A stretch of 64,000 bases of DNA from Stieleria maiorica (GTDB lineage Bacteria; Planctomycetota; Planctomycetia; Pirellulales; Pirellulaceae), in NCBI RefSeq assembly GCF_008035925.1, contig NZ_CP036264.1, positions 3,034,443 through 3,098,442 of the forward strand, in the 5' to 3' direction. Shown piece after piece: positions 9,440 through 17,078 of this stretch. Under the pieces are notes generated by a model. That model did no database searches. It was not told where the DNA came from and worked only from the letters and a program-made list of their open reading frames with translations. Within the stretch, counting starts at the first letter, position 1. Every line of letters starts with the position of its first letter. The position numbers were made by a program, and so were the translations under genes.

Positions 9440-11211
9440 GCTCCCGCACCTGCTGGTTCTTCGGCATCAGCCGGTTCTGTTTCTGCGTCAGTTTCGGCGT
9501 CCAGATCCGTCGATTCCTTGCTCGCGCCGCCGATGTTCTCGGTATAGGTTCGCTTCAATGGTGGAAGACCACGTTTTTCACGTTCTTCGTTTTCCCAGAC
9601 TTCACGATCCATTCGGAGTTCGGTCTTCTTGCGTTCTTCGGCATCGAGCTGTTCTTCGGCGTCTTCCCAGTCTTCTCCCTTCTCGCCGTAGATCGTCGAC
9701 TTCGTTTCGATCCCTCCCTCGTTGGCACGAACATGCGCCCGAACTTCCTTGTCGGGATCGATGAACCCTTTGCCCTGACCAGTCCACTTGTGGCGTTCAA
9801 AAATGTGCGGTTGCTCAAGGTATTCGACGATGTCGATCAACCCGTCCATTTCGCCAATGAACACAGCATCGTTGACGACGCGTCTGTAAACCGGCTGAAG
9901 CCCTTGTTCGATGATCACCGACTGTCGCATCGAGAACGACATCCAGCCGTCGAGCATCGACAGACGGCCGCTCGAGAACGTCACGCCCTTGTAATCCTTC
10001 GCCAACAGTTCGTAGGGATACGCCAACGCACCGGAAATTGTCCGCTGTGATGAACTCACAAACGGAACAAACGTTGATCCTGGGCGTTGAGGATCGACGG
10101 TTACAACATCTGAATCATCGTAGGTGTGGTGAATGAACCCAGGATGAACATCCTGCTCTTTCATCTCATTGCTAGTCGGGCGATTTGATGTCGCACCGAG
10201 CGCATAGTCATACGGATCCCCGCCGCGTTCGCCATGCTTAAAGATCAGCCCGAACGCTGCCTCGATTTGCTTGGCGATCAGTTCTGCCTCGAAGAAGTCG
10301 TCCAAGTCTTTCAGCCGATTCATCGCCGTAGCCATCCACGGAATACCGCGTGATTGCTCGGGGAACATCGGGTCGAAGATGTGGATCATCCTTGCATGGC
10401 CGGTTTCATCAAATCGCTTGACGAACTCGTAATCGGTGCTATAGCGAACGCCATCTTCGTGTGGGTGCGTATAACGCACGTAATAACCGATGATGTCATC
10501 GTTTTCGCTGTAACGAATCCCCATCCGAACCTGCGGATCAGTCATGAATTCGGGCGGTGTTTCCACCCGCTCCGGACTAATCACATCGATCGTCAGTCCG
10601 ATACTGCCGCGGAACGATGCCTGACCGAGGATCAGGAACGCTTCGCCGTAAATCGCGTAGGTTCTGCAGATCAGTCGCTGAATCGCCGGAAGCGACAGTC
10701 GACGACGCTTATCAACTCCGTGATCGCTCCAACGCTTGCAAACCTCTTTGAGCTTGTCGTTGATCGCGGCAGCGCGTTCTTTGCTGATGGACTCGCTTTC
10801 GCGGACTCGCGGCTGGCAAGTGATTCCGGTTCCAACTTCATTGGCGACACGACCCTCGACCGCTGAATGAGCAACCGTATTCCCGCGGTAGAGTTCAACG
10901 CATCGCTCTCGGAGTTCCTCGAGATCATCTTCGATCGCACCATCTGGGCTGACTTGCGAGCCGATGTAGCGATTGTCACGCAAGCTACTTTCAGTGACAC
11001 CCGGCCAATGGGATCCCATTTTGTCCAGCAATGAGATCTGCTTTTCCATCATCCGGCGACGATGACGGCATGACTGCCTCTTGTTGCCCCATGCCGGCGC
11101 TAAGTCGGCTGCGAGTGTATCAATTGTCGCACCAAGTCGCTCTGACCAGCGTTTCTTTTCAGCCGGCGGACGCTTCCGCCGTTTCTTTCCCCACATCAAT
11201 AACGGAATCAT
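9436..11211 (-). CDS. Portal protein, lambda family
   Basis: 591 residues, close to lambda gpB-type portals. Recognisable parts are the AVEGRVANEVGTGITCQPRV segment, RLICRTYAIYGEAFLIL, YVRYTHPHEDGVRYS, and the long C-terminal acidic tail. The protein forms the dodecameric ring through which DNA enters. The gene begins 4 bp inside the gpW-like gene, the same order as in lambda (terminase, gpW, portal, protease). The last 40 residues are Glu/Ala-rich and probably disordered. A second ATG five codons in is an alternative start. Confidence 0.9.
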   Translation of the reverse strand: MIPLLMWGKKRRKRPPAEKKRWSERLGATIDTLAADLAPAWGNKRQSCRHRRRMMEKQISLLDKMGSHWPGVTESSLRDNRYIGSQVSPDGAIEDDLEELRERCVELYRGNTVAHSAVEGRVANEVGTGITCQPRVRESESISKERAAAINDKLKEVCKRWSDHGVDKRRRLSLPAIQRLICRTYAIYGEAFLILGQASFRGSIGLTIDVISPERVETPPEFMTDPQVRMGIRYSENDDIIGYYVRYTHPHEDGVRYSTDYEFVKRFDETGHARMIHIFDPMFPEQSRGIPWMATAMNRLKDLDDFFEAELIAKQIEAAFGLIFKHGERGGDPYDYALGATSNRPTSNEMKEQDVHPGFIHHTYDDSDVVTVDPQRPGSTFVPFVSSSQRTISGALAYPYELLAKDYKGVTFSSGRLSMLDGWMSFSMRQSVIIEQGLQPVYRRVVNDAVFIGEMDGLIDIVEYLEQPHIFERHKWTGQGKGFIDPDKEVRAHVRANEGGIETKSTIYGEKGEDWEDAEEQLDAEERKKTELRMDREVWENEEREKRGLPPLKRTYTENIGGASKESTDLDAETDAETEPADAEEPAGAGA

Positions 11212-11435
11212 GATCGATGCAACCTCGCGCGATTGGTTGCTGGACCAAGGCGGGCATTTGCAACCCGTTGAAGTTCCTTGATCTGTGAGTTGAGATACTC
11301 AAGACGATCAATTGCATCTTTCCGAGCGACACGCCTGCCACGAACCTCGAGCTCGATGTAGTCCTTGCCATCATCGAGTTGTTGTTCAATGAAGTCGCGG
11401 AGGCTTGTCAGTCGTGCGAGTCGAGTTTGCGCCAT
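11208..11435 (-). CDS. gpW-like head-tail joining protein
   Basis: 75 residues, mostly helical, beginning MAQTRLARLTSLRDFIEQQL. Small size, helical make-up and position between large terminase and portal match lambda gpW, which joins the portal to the tail connector. The central E-V-R-G-R-R-V-A-R strand-like segment is typical of the family hairpin. Confidence 0.65.
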   Translation of the reverse strand: MAQTRLARLTSLRDFIEQQLDDGKDYIELEVRGRRVARKDAIDRLEYLNSQIKELQRVANARLGPATNRARLHRS

Positions 11436-11499
11436 GCAAAAAGCATTACCGACTCAATATCTCATTCAACCGCGTAAGTCCTATATTTAGGACTTGCAT

Positions 11500-11700
11500 C
11501 TACCTGCGACGCTTCCAGACTCGCTTCATCGCGATTCGCGGCGGCGCAGCTGACAGCGGAACAATCTGCTTGTGATCAGGCCGATACCCGCAATAGCAAC
11601 ATTTCCGCCATCGCGTACGAGTCTCCGATTGCTCGTTGATTCTCGTCGTTTCCACTCGGAGAGTTCCAATTCCGCAGCTTGGGCAGATGTTGGCGTTCAT
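11500..11700 (-). CDS. Zinc-ribbon protein
   Basis: 66 residues with two Cys pairs, CPSC at 6-9 and CCYC at 35-38, separated by a polar strand region: a typical zinc ribbon. The C terminus is basic (KRVWKRRR), suggesting nucleic-acid binding. It overlaps the terminase start by 4 bp. Ogr/Delta-type late activators are small Cys-paired proteins too, but the spacing here is too short for a confident match. Confidence 0.6.
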   Translation of the reverse strand: MNANICPSCGIGTLRVETTRINEQSETRTRWRKCCYCGYRPDHKQIVPLSAAPPRIAMKRVWKRRR

Positions 11701-13685
11701 CGGCGACCCCTCAAAAATGGGTTCTTTGGCTTGCGAATGAACCCTGGCTTCGTAACCGCGTCGTCTAAATCAGCATTGATGACTCGAGGTGTCTGAAACT
11801 GCTGACTTGCAGCACCAACATTCAATCCTGAGCTCACCGGGCGATCTTTCGGAAGACGCTCCCACCGTCCGTTCGTGAACACCTCGGCCGCAGTCCGCGA
11901 ATATCGGAACACGTCACGGAAGTCGACGGGGATCGTCGATTCGTCAATCCGGACGTGCTTGCCCTCGCGCGGGTCGTACCGTTCATTGAGCAGCTGGTCG
12001 AACAAATCAGTGTCACCAATGATCTGGCGCGGAAGGATGATCGACATCGGGTCGCCCGGCATCCGGCGGACCATCGCATTGTCCAGCCAGTTTTGGGTCA
12101 TCATCGTGTTGACCTGGATGCAATGCAGGCCAGCGATTTCGTTCTTGCGTTTCTTCTTGTTGCCGTTGCTGCCGAACTTGTTCTCCAGTTCACGTTTGTT
12201 GAACATCTTGACGCCCATGTGGCCGTACCGAGCACCTTCCAGCGGCCAGGTCCAAGGACTGCGAGGATTGTTCACCGACATGCAAAACGAAAAGACCTCT
12301 TCTTGCCGGTTGCCGTCTTTCGAGTCGACCAGATTGATCAGGCTGAAAATCGGGTGCCCGTCTTCGTGCGGCCAGGGTGTTTTCAGCCATGCCTCGACAT
12401 CGTTCCAACTGGGGACCGTGTCGTGTCGAATCAGATAGCCGGTCGCCTGACGGTCCCATCCAAAGGTCCCGAGCACGAAGTGGTCCAACTGGACGTCGAC
12501 GGCCGTCGTGACGAACACACACGGCTTCGGCACCGTTCCAACGTCCCAATCCCCGACACAGAGTTTCTTGGCCAGGTCCTCGGCTTGCATCTGGACGACC
12601 AACGGCACCCAAGGCATGCCCCGCCAATCGTTCTCGAATGATTGCTCTCCCTCCGGGGTCCCGCGGGATTCGGCGTAGGCTTTCGCGCATTCGCTGAAAC
12701 TGAATGTCGGGCCGTAGAGTCGTGAAATCTGGAATGATTCATCGGACCCATCGTTGACCGGGCGGCCGACCAGTTTGCCATCGTCGTCGACATATTGACC
12801 CTCTGCACACCAAACCCCGCGGCTAATGATCGCCCGGCGTTGCTCCTCCTTGATCTCGTCACCACATTCGATGCAGATGTAGACCGCGGTCGATGCGGCG
12901 ACGTTAGGATTGGCGTTCCCGTTCTCGTCGCGATCCCACCACAACCCGCCGGCCGAGCGGTCCGTCCCCTCGTTCCAAACCAATTCTTGGTGGTGACCGC
13001 AATGCGGGCAGGGGACGTGGAATCTCCGATTGGTCCCCAGTGCGACGTACTTCGCGATCCGCGATCGCCCCTCGATCGTCGGCGTCGATTCCGCGTAAAG
13101 TTTGCGGTCGGGGATTTCCGCACCGCGCGCCATTGCCAAGTTGAACGGGTCGGACTCTTCCGACTTGTCCTTGGTGTACTTGTCGATCTCGAACAGGGCC
13201 AAGTATCGCGGATCCTTGTCGCCCAACGTCGCCGGCGATCCCGACCACGCGCCGTAGATTGTGAACGTTGCTGTCTTGACCTTTTGCTTCGCCCGCCTGG
13301 ATGGATGCGGGCACAAACCACGGGTCTTCGGCGATTTCTCCAACATCGGCCAAAACCGGTCACCAATCGTTTCCTCCACGATCTTTTGGTCGGGCCCGAT
13401 GATCATCCCGACGTCGGGATTGTGGTCCTGAGCGGCGTGCATGAACGACAAACCGTCTTCGGTCTTCCCGAGCCGGCTACCGGCCATGAAGAAGATCCGC
13501 TTCACATCGGGATTGTCCCACGCCTCCGCGATGCCCTTGACCCATGGGTAGTCGAAATAGTTGAACGGCACACCCTTCTTGGTGTAGCTGTTCTCCTTCA
13601 TCCACTCCCACGTGTTGATCGGTTCGATCGGCAGGATGCAATCGAGCGTGCGGGAATCGGGCACGTAGGGAGCGATTTCAATCAT
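11697..13685 (-). CDS. Terminase large subunit, GpA family
   Basis: About 662 residues from the start chosen at 13685 (13688 is a tandem ATG). A longer frame exists but its first 39 residues lie inside the small terminase gene. The ATPase part has a Walker A-like AGSRLGKTEDG and the nuclease half begins around GDWDVGTVPKPCVFVTTAVDVQ. A Cys-rich zinc-binding insert (CPHCGHHQ and CIECGDE) is typical of GpA. The enzyme packages DNA into proheads and cuts concatemers. It overlaps terS by 8 bp. Confidence 0.9.
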   Translation of the reverse strand: MIEIAPYVPDSRTLDCILPIEPINTWEWMKENSYTKKGVPFNYFDYPWVKGIAEAWDNPDVKRIFFMAGSRLGKTEDGLSFMHAAQDHNPDVGMIIGPDQKIVEETIGDRFWPMLEKSPKTRGLCPHPSRRAKQKVKTATFTIYGAWSGSPATLGDKDPRYLALFEIDKYTKDKSEESDPFNLAMARGAEIPDRKLYAESTPTIEGRSRIAKYVALGTNRRFHVPCPHCGHHQELVWNEGTDRSAGGLWWDRDENGNANPNVAASTAVYICIECGDEIKEEQRRAIISRGVWCAEGQYVDDDGKLVGRPVNDGSDESFQISRLYGPTFSFSECAKAYAESRGTPEGEQSFENDWRGMPWVPLVVQMQAEDLAKKLCVGDWDVGTVPKPCVFVTTAVDVQLDHFVLGTFGWDRQATGYLIRHDTVPSWNDVEAWLKTPWPHEDGHPIFSLINLVDSKDGNRQEEVFSFCMSVNNPRSPWTWPLEGARYGHMGVKMFNKRELENKFGSNGNKKKRKNEIAGLHCIQVNTMMTQNWLDNAMVRRMPGDPMSIILPRQIIGDTDLFDQLLNERYDPREGKHVRIDESTIPVDFRDVFRYSRTAAEVFTNGRWERLPKDRPVSSGLNVGAASQQFQTPRVINADLDDAVTKPGFIRKPKNPFLRGRR

Positions 13686-14196
13686 CATCGATCCCGCTTT
13701 CGAGTTCGATGCGAAGAGCGCGCAGAGCGATATCAATCCGCTGAGCAAGATCACGCTCCAGCTGCCTTTGGATTTCCGGTGCGTATCCTGCGGCCAATTC
13801 AACGGGGATCCTCTGCAAGCGGTTGCGAATGTTCTTGAGTGCGTTGGCGAATGTGTTATTGGCCGACGACGCGTGAATCAGCCCCTCGGCCAGCAGGTGC
13901 TTTTTGTAGGCCGCGATGGCCGCCTCTTCGGTGACCTTGTCGGCCTTGCCCTCTTGCTCTTTCAGCTTCGCCAGGGCCATGCGGAGCTTGAATTCGTCCG
14001 GATCCTCCAGCGACAAATCCGAAGTCTTCCGATTTGCCGCCCGCCACTGCAGGATTGCATCGACGTTGTACCCGTCGTCGGTCTTCGGCGGCGCCCCCTC
14101 GGCCAGCCAGCTTTTCAGCGTGCGTTCATGGACCCCCAGCGACTTGGCCGCCTCGGCGATCGTCTCGGCAAATACAGGTTGTACGTCGTCGCTCAT
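13678..14196 (-). CDS. Terminase small subunit, Nu1-like
   Basis: 172 residues. The N terminus carries a helix-turn-helix (TIAEAAKSLGVHERTLKSWL) like that of Nu1-type small terminases, followed by a helical oligomerisation region and a C-terminal acidic end. It recognises the packaging site and recruits the large subunit encoded just downstream with an 8-bp overlap. Length and gene order agree with the family. Confidence 0.8.
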   Translation of the reverse strand: MSDDVQPVFAETIAEAAKSLGVHERTLKSWLAEGAPPKTDDGYNVDAILQWRAANRKTSDLSLEDPDEFKLRMALAKLKEQEGKADKVTEEAAIAAYKKHLLAEGLIHASSANNTFANALKNIRNRLQRIPVELAAGYAPEIQRQLERDLAQRIDIALRALRIELESGIDDD

Positions 14197-14216
14197 CCAT
14201 CAGTCGCAGCCAATCA

Positions 14217-14894
14217 CTAAGCACTCACCACCCGGTCGGGCAGCACGATCAATTCCTTGTCTCCAACGATCGCGGACACGTCGCCATCGTCGTTTGTGTG
14301 TTCCAGCCCCCAATGCCAAAACGGTGACGGCGTCACGTCCAGGTCTGTCGACCCTTCAATCTCGAACTGGGCGTAAAACGAACCGCCGCTGGAAACCACC
14401 ACGCCCTCGATGTAGATCCGATCGGTCACACCGTTCTCATCGCACAGTTCCGCACCGAACGCAACCACGTCATTGACCGCAACATTGATGGCGGTGATCG
14501 GGATCTGCAGCGGGCCAACCGGCGTGCCGGTCTTGTAGTCCGACAGCTTGGTCAGCGTTACTTTGCTCGTGCGCGACGTGTACGGTGCGACAGGGGCGAC
14601 GTTGACCGATGGCGAGTACTCCCCAGGCACACCGATAACCGTCACGCCAGACGTTGCCGACACCGGCGTGATCCACACCTGATTGGCATTCGTCTCCGCC
14701 TGCGTCAAAGCAAAATCGTAGTAGCCGCCCTTGCCAACCGCTTGCGTCGGGTTGACGTCATTCGTCGCCGCCGGCGATCCCGAATCGAGCTTGATTGTCG
14801 CGGTGATGTTGTCTTGGTCATCCTCCATCGGTGCACCGGTAGCCGTGACGAATGCGAAGACTCTCCAGAATTGACCGGCGGTGTTCTTGAGCAT
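14217..14894 (-). CDS. Putative virion surface or fibre protein
   Basis: 225 residues, beta-rich, Val/Thr/Asp-rich and without signal peptide. Segments such as DNITATIKLDSG, YDFALTQAETNAN and VTVIGVPGEY form a repeated-strand pattern seen in phage tail-associated proteins. It follows two other beta-rich genes and precedes the small terminase. Not assigned to a named family. Confidence 0.5.
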   Translation of the reverse strand: MLKNTAGQFWRVFAFVTATGAPMEDDQDNITATIKLDSGSPAATNDVNPTQAVGKGGYYDFALTQAETNANQVWITPVSATSGVTVIGVPGEYSPSVNVAPVAPYTSRTSKVTLTKLSDYKTGTPVGPLQIPITAINVAVNDVVAFGAELCDENGVTDRIYIEGVVVSSGGSFYAQFEIEGSTDLDVTPSPFWHWGLEHTNDDGDVSAIVGDKELIVLPDRVVSA

Positions 14895-14909
14895 GGCTCT
14901 ACAGCTTGG

Positions 14910-15317
14910 TTATGCGTTTCCAGCGCCAATCGAAAACGACGTGATCGTGAAGGATTGGCCGGTGACAAAACTGGTGTTATCGACTTCCATGTCTGCGCCG
15001 CTTCCGGTCCCTCCGACAGTTCCCTGCAGGTGGCACGTCGTGCCGTCGTTGGCATACAGCCGATAGTGCGCGGCGGTCCCGTCGGCATCTGCTGACGAAT
15101 CATCCCAGGTGCCGCTCTTGGCTTTTGAGCCACCAGACGCCGCCGCAAGATAATCAGACGGTAGGTTGAGCGTTGCGACCACGGTGCCCGAGTCCGCCGC
15201 CGCTGCATTGGCCGGGGCTGCTCCCGTTCGAATTTTTAGAATCGCAGATGCGCCAATTGCGGTTTCAATCGCATCGAGCATTGCATTGCGGACGGCTTCA
15301 GAAAGTTTGATTGCCAT
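14910..15317 (-). CDS. Small Ala/Gly-rich virion-type protein
   Basis: 135 residues from the ATG at 15317, just after the preceding stop; the longer upstream frame lies inside the neighbour. A helical N terminus (KLSEAVRNAMLDAIETAIG) is followed by an Ala/Gly/Ser/Thr-rich beta region. The type is common in phage structural clusters next to fibre genes. Function unknown. Confidence 0.55.
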   Translation of the reverse strand: MAIKLSEAVRNAMLDAIETAIGASAILKIRTGAAPANAAAADSGTVVATLNLPSDYLAAASGGSKAKSGTWDDSSADADGTAAHYRLYANDGTTCHLQGTVGGTGSGADMEVDNTSFVTGQSFTITSFSIGAGNA

Positions 15318-15321
15318 GTTT

Positions 15322-16638
15322 CTAGGCTCCCAAGAGCATGGTGTAGTAGTAATACGCCGGATGTACCGGGGGTGTTTCGCCGCCCAGAGCATCCACCGTG
15401 AAATCGTCGAGTGAAAACGCAGAAGATCCTCGGATTTGCAACGCTCCGGCAGCGGTCGTTGTTAGATCATCAATCGAAACCGATGCCGATCCTGTATTTG
15501 CGGAAGCCCCAACTGCGTCGGTCGTAATGTCGTCGATCGTTGTCGCCGATGCCCCCGTGATCGACACCTTTCCGGCCGAGTCGCTCGTAATGTCGTCCAG
15601 GGTCGACGCAGACGATCCTGCAATTGCGAGTTCGCCCGCAGCGCTAGAAGTCACGTCGTCGAGTGTTGCCGCTGCCGTGCCGGTCGATTGGCTTGTCCCA
15701 TCGGAATCGCTCGTTACGTCGTCGAGTGTCGCCGCTGCGATGCCAGAAATTAATAGTGAGCCCGCCGATGACGCTGTGACGTCATCCAGCACAATTGCTG
15801 CAGAACCGGAGTTGGAAGAGACGCCGGTGCCCGTAGTCGTGATGTCGTCCAGGGTTGCCGACGCTGTTGCGACGATTGCCAGTTCACCAGCTGACGCGGT
15901 CGTAATGTCATCGATCGTGACCGTGGCAGACGCATCGATCGCCAGTCCACCCGTGGACGTCGTCGTGACGTCGTCGAGCGTGATCGCTGACGTGCCAGTG
16001 ATGCCACCACCGCCGCCCGCATCCTTAAAAACCGCTATCGCCCCAAACGCCGGGCCACCGGATCCGGACAGCTTCGTCCATGTGGCGCTAATGGGTGACG
16101 TGGACGAGTAATCCACGCTCGCGATCGCTGCACCAGGCCGAAACGACTGATCGGAGGCAAGGTTCTGATTAACCGTGAATCCGCCGTCGATGGTCGGGCT
16201 CAAGAAGTCCCACGCACAGGCGAAAAACGCGATCGCCTTGCCGTCGGCGGTCGCTGGTGTTGCAGAACCGGTCCCGATCGTGTCGACATCGGACGACATG
16301 TTCAGCGTCTGTCCGCTGTCCTCCATCACTGGCGTCGAATCAAGCCCCGAGTATTCGCAAACGATCAGTTTGTAGCGTGCGGTGTTCGTCCACGACGGCG
16401 AAAAGTTGTCGGCACTCGTGCCCGATGCAACACGATAATAGGTTGCCCCGGCCCCGTCTGATCCGTCCCCTGATTCAAGAAGTGTCCACCCCGACGGCGT
16501 TGTAAATGGCTCCTCGCCAAACCGGCATGCGACAACAGCCACTAGCAAATTGTTTGCTGTGGCTCCTGATACGGTTACGGTCCCGGTGGTCCCGGCACTC
16601 GCACCGCTATCAGTCGTCCATGCTTGTACGAAAGTCAT
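15322..16638 (-). CDS. Repeat-bearing adhesin-like virion protein (LDD repeats)
   Basis: 438 residues. Residues 1 to about 210 form a beta-rich domain with aromatic residues that resembles phage tail adhesin domains. Residues 215 to about 420 consist of ten 21-residue repeats built on G-x-A-x-x-T-[LI]-D-D-[VIL]-T-x-x-x-x-G. The protein ends in a Tyr-rich segment (HPAYYYYTMLLGA). The spacing suggests one strand-turn unit per repeat, hence a long beta-roll or fibre. It lies in the same operon as other surface-type genes, so binding of the host envelope is a reasonable inference. Confidence 0.65.
   Translation of the reverse strand: MTFVQAWTTDSGASAGTTGTVTVSGATANNLLVAVVACRFGEEPFTTPSGWTLLESGDGSDGAGATYYRVASGTSADNFSPSWTNTARYKLIVCEYSGLDSTPVMEDSGQTLNMSSDVDTIGTGSATPATADGKAIAFFACAWDFLSPTIDGGFTVNQNLASDQSFRPGAAIASVDYSSTSPISATWTKLSGSGGPAFGAIAVFKDAGGGGGITGTSAITLDDVTTTSTGGLAIDASATVTIDDITTASAGELAIVATASATLDDITTTGTGVSSNSGSAAIVLDDVTASSAGSLLISGIAAATLDDVTSDSDGTSQSTGTAAATLDDVTSSAAGELAIAGSSASTLDDITSDSAGKVSITGASATTIDDITTDAVGASANTGSASVSIDDLTTTAAGALQIRGSSAFSLDDFTVDALGGETPPVHPAYYYYTMLLGA
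15379..15996 (-). repeat. Ten in-frame 63-bp repeats coding for LDD repeats
   Basis: The coding DNA repeats with a 63-bp period. The protein units are similar but not identical and third codon positions vary, so the array is old rather than newly amplified. The Asp-Asp pair is kept in every copy, which suggests a metal or turn role. Confidence 0.85.
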
Positions 16639-17078
16639 TCAATCGCTGAGATCACCGCGGAGAGTGCTGTTCGAAGACCTGCTGTTTGCCCAGCGGTAAA
16701 CGTGCTCAAAATCATCGTGCCCTCGCTCCACTGAGCAGGGCTTTTGATGGTGACGTTTGTCGGGACGTTGCTGTCCATCCAGTTTTTCGCCGCGGTGATC
16801 GACGAAAGCATCGACGCAAACTCTGCCGTGACGCTGTAGAGTAAATCGCTCTCTTGCTCCTTCGCAAACGTCGACAGGCCCGGCGTGTCTTTGAGGGTGA
16901 TGAACTGGTTTTCCGCACGATCCAGCGTCAAGTAGATCGTTAGAAGAAAAGGGTAGTCGGCACCCTCTGCGGCCAACTGAGCGTTGAATCCCTGGAGTGA
17001 CAGCTTCAGCTGCACCGCCGCACGCTTAACAAGCGTGTACGCTTCGCTTGGGATGACGTTGCTTGCACGAAATGCCAT
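16635..17078 (-). CDS. Phage protein of unknown function
   Basis: 147 residues, mainly helical (EAYTLVKRAAVQLKLSLQGF near the N terminus), with no signal peptide, Cys or recognisable motif. It is coupled to both neighbours by 1-4 bp overlaps, between the G8 protein gene and the LDD-repeat gene. A chaperone or trimerisation partner for the adjacent fibres is possible but not shown. Confidence 0.5.
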   Translation of the reverse strand: MAFRASNVIPSEAYTLVKRAAVQLKLSLQGFNAQLAAEGADYPFLLTIYLTLDRAENQFITLKDTPGLSTFAKEQESDLLYSVTAEFASMLSSITAAKNWMDSNVPTNVTIKSPAQWSEGTMILSTFTAGQTAGLRTALSAVISAIE

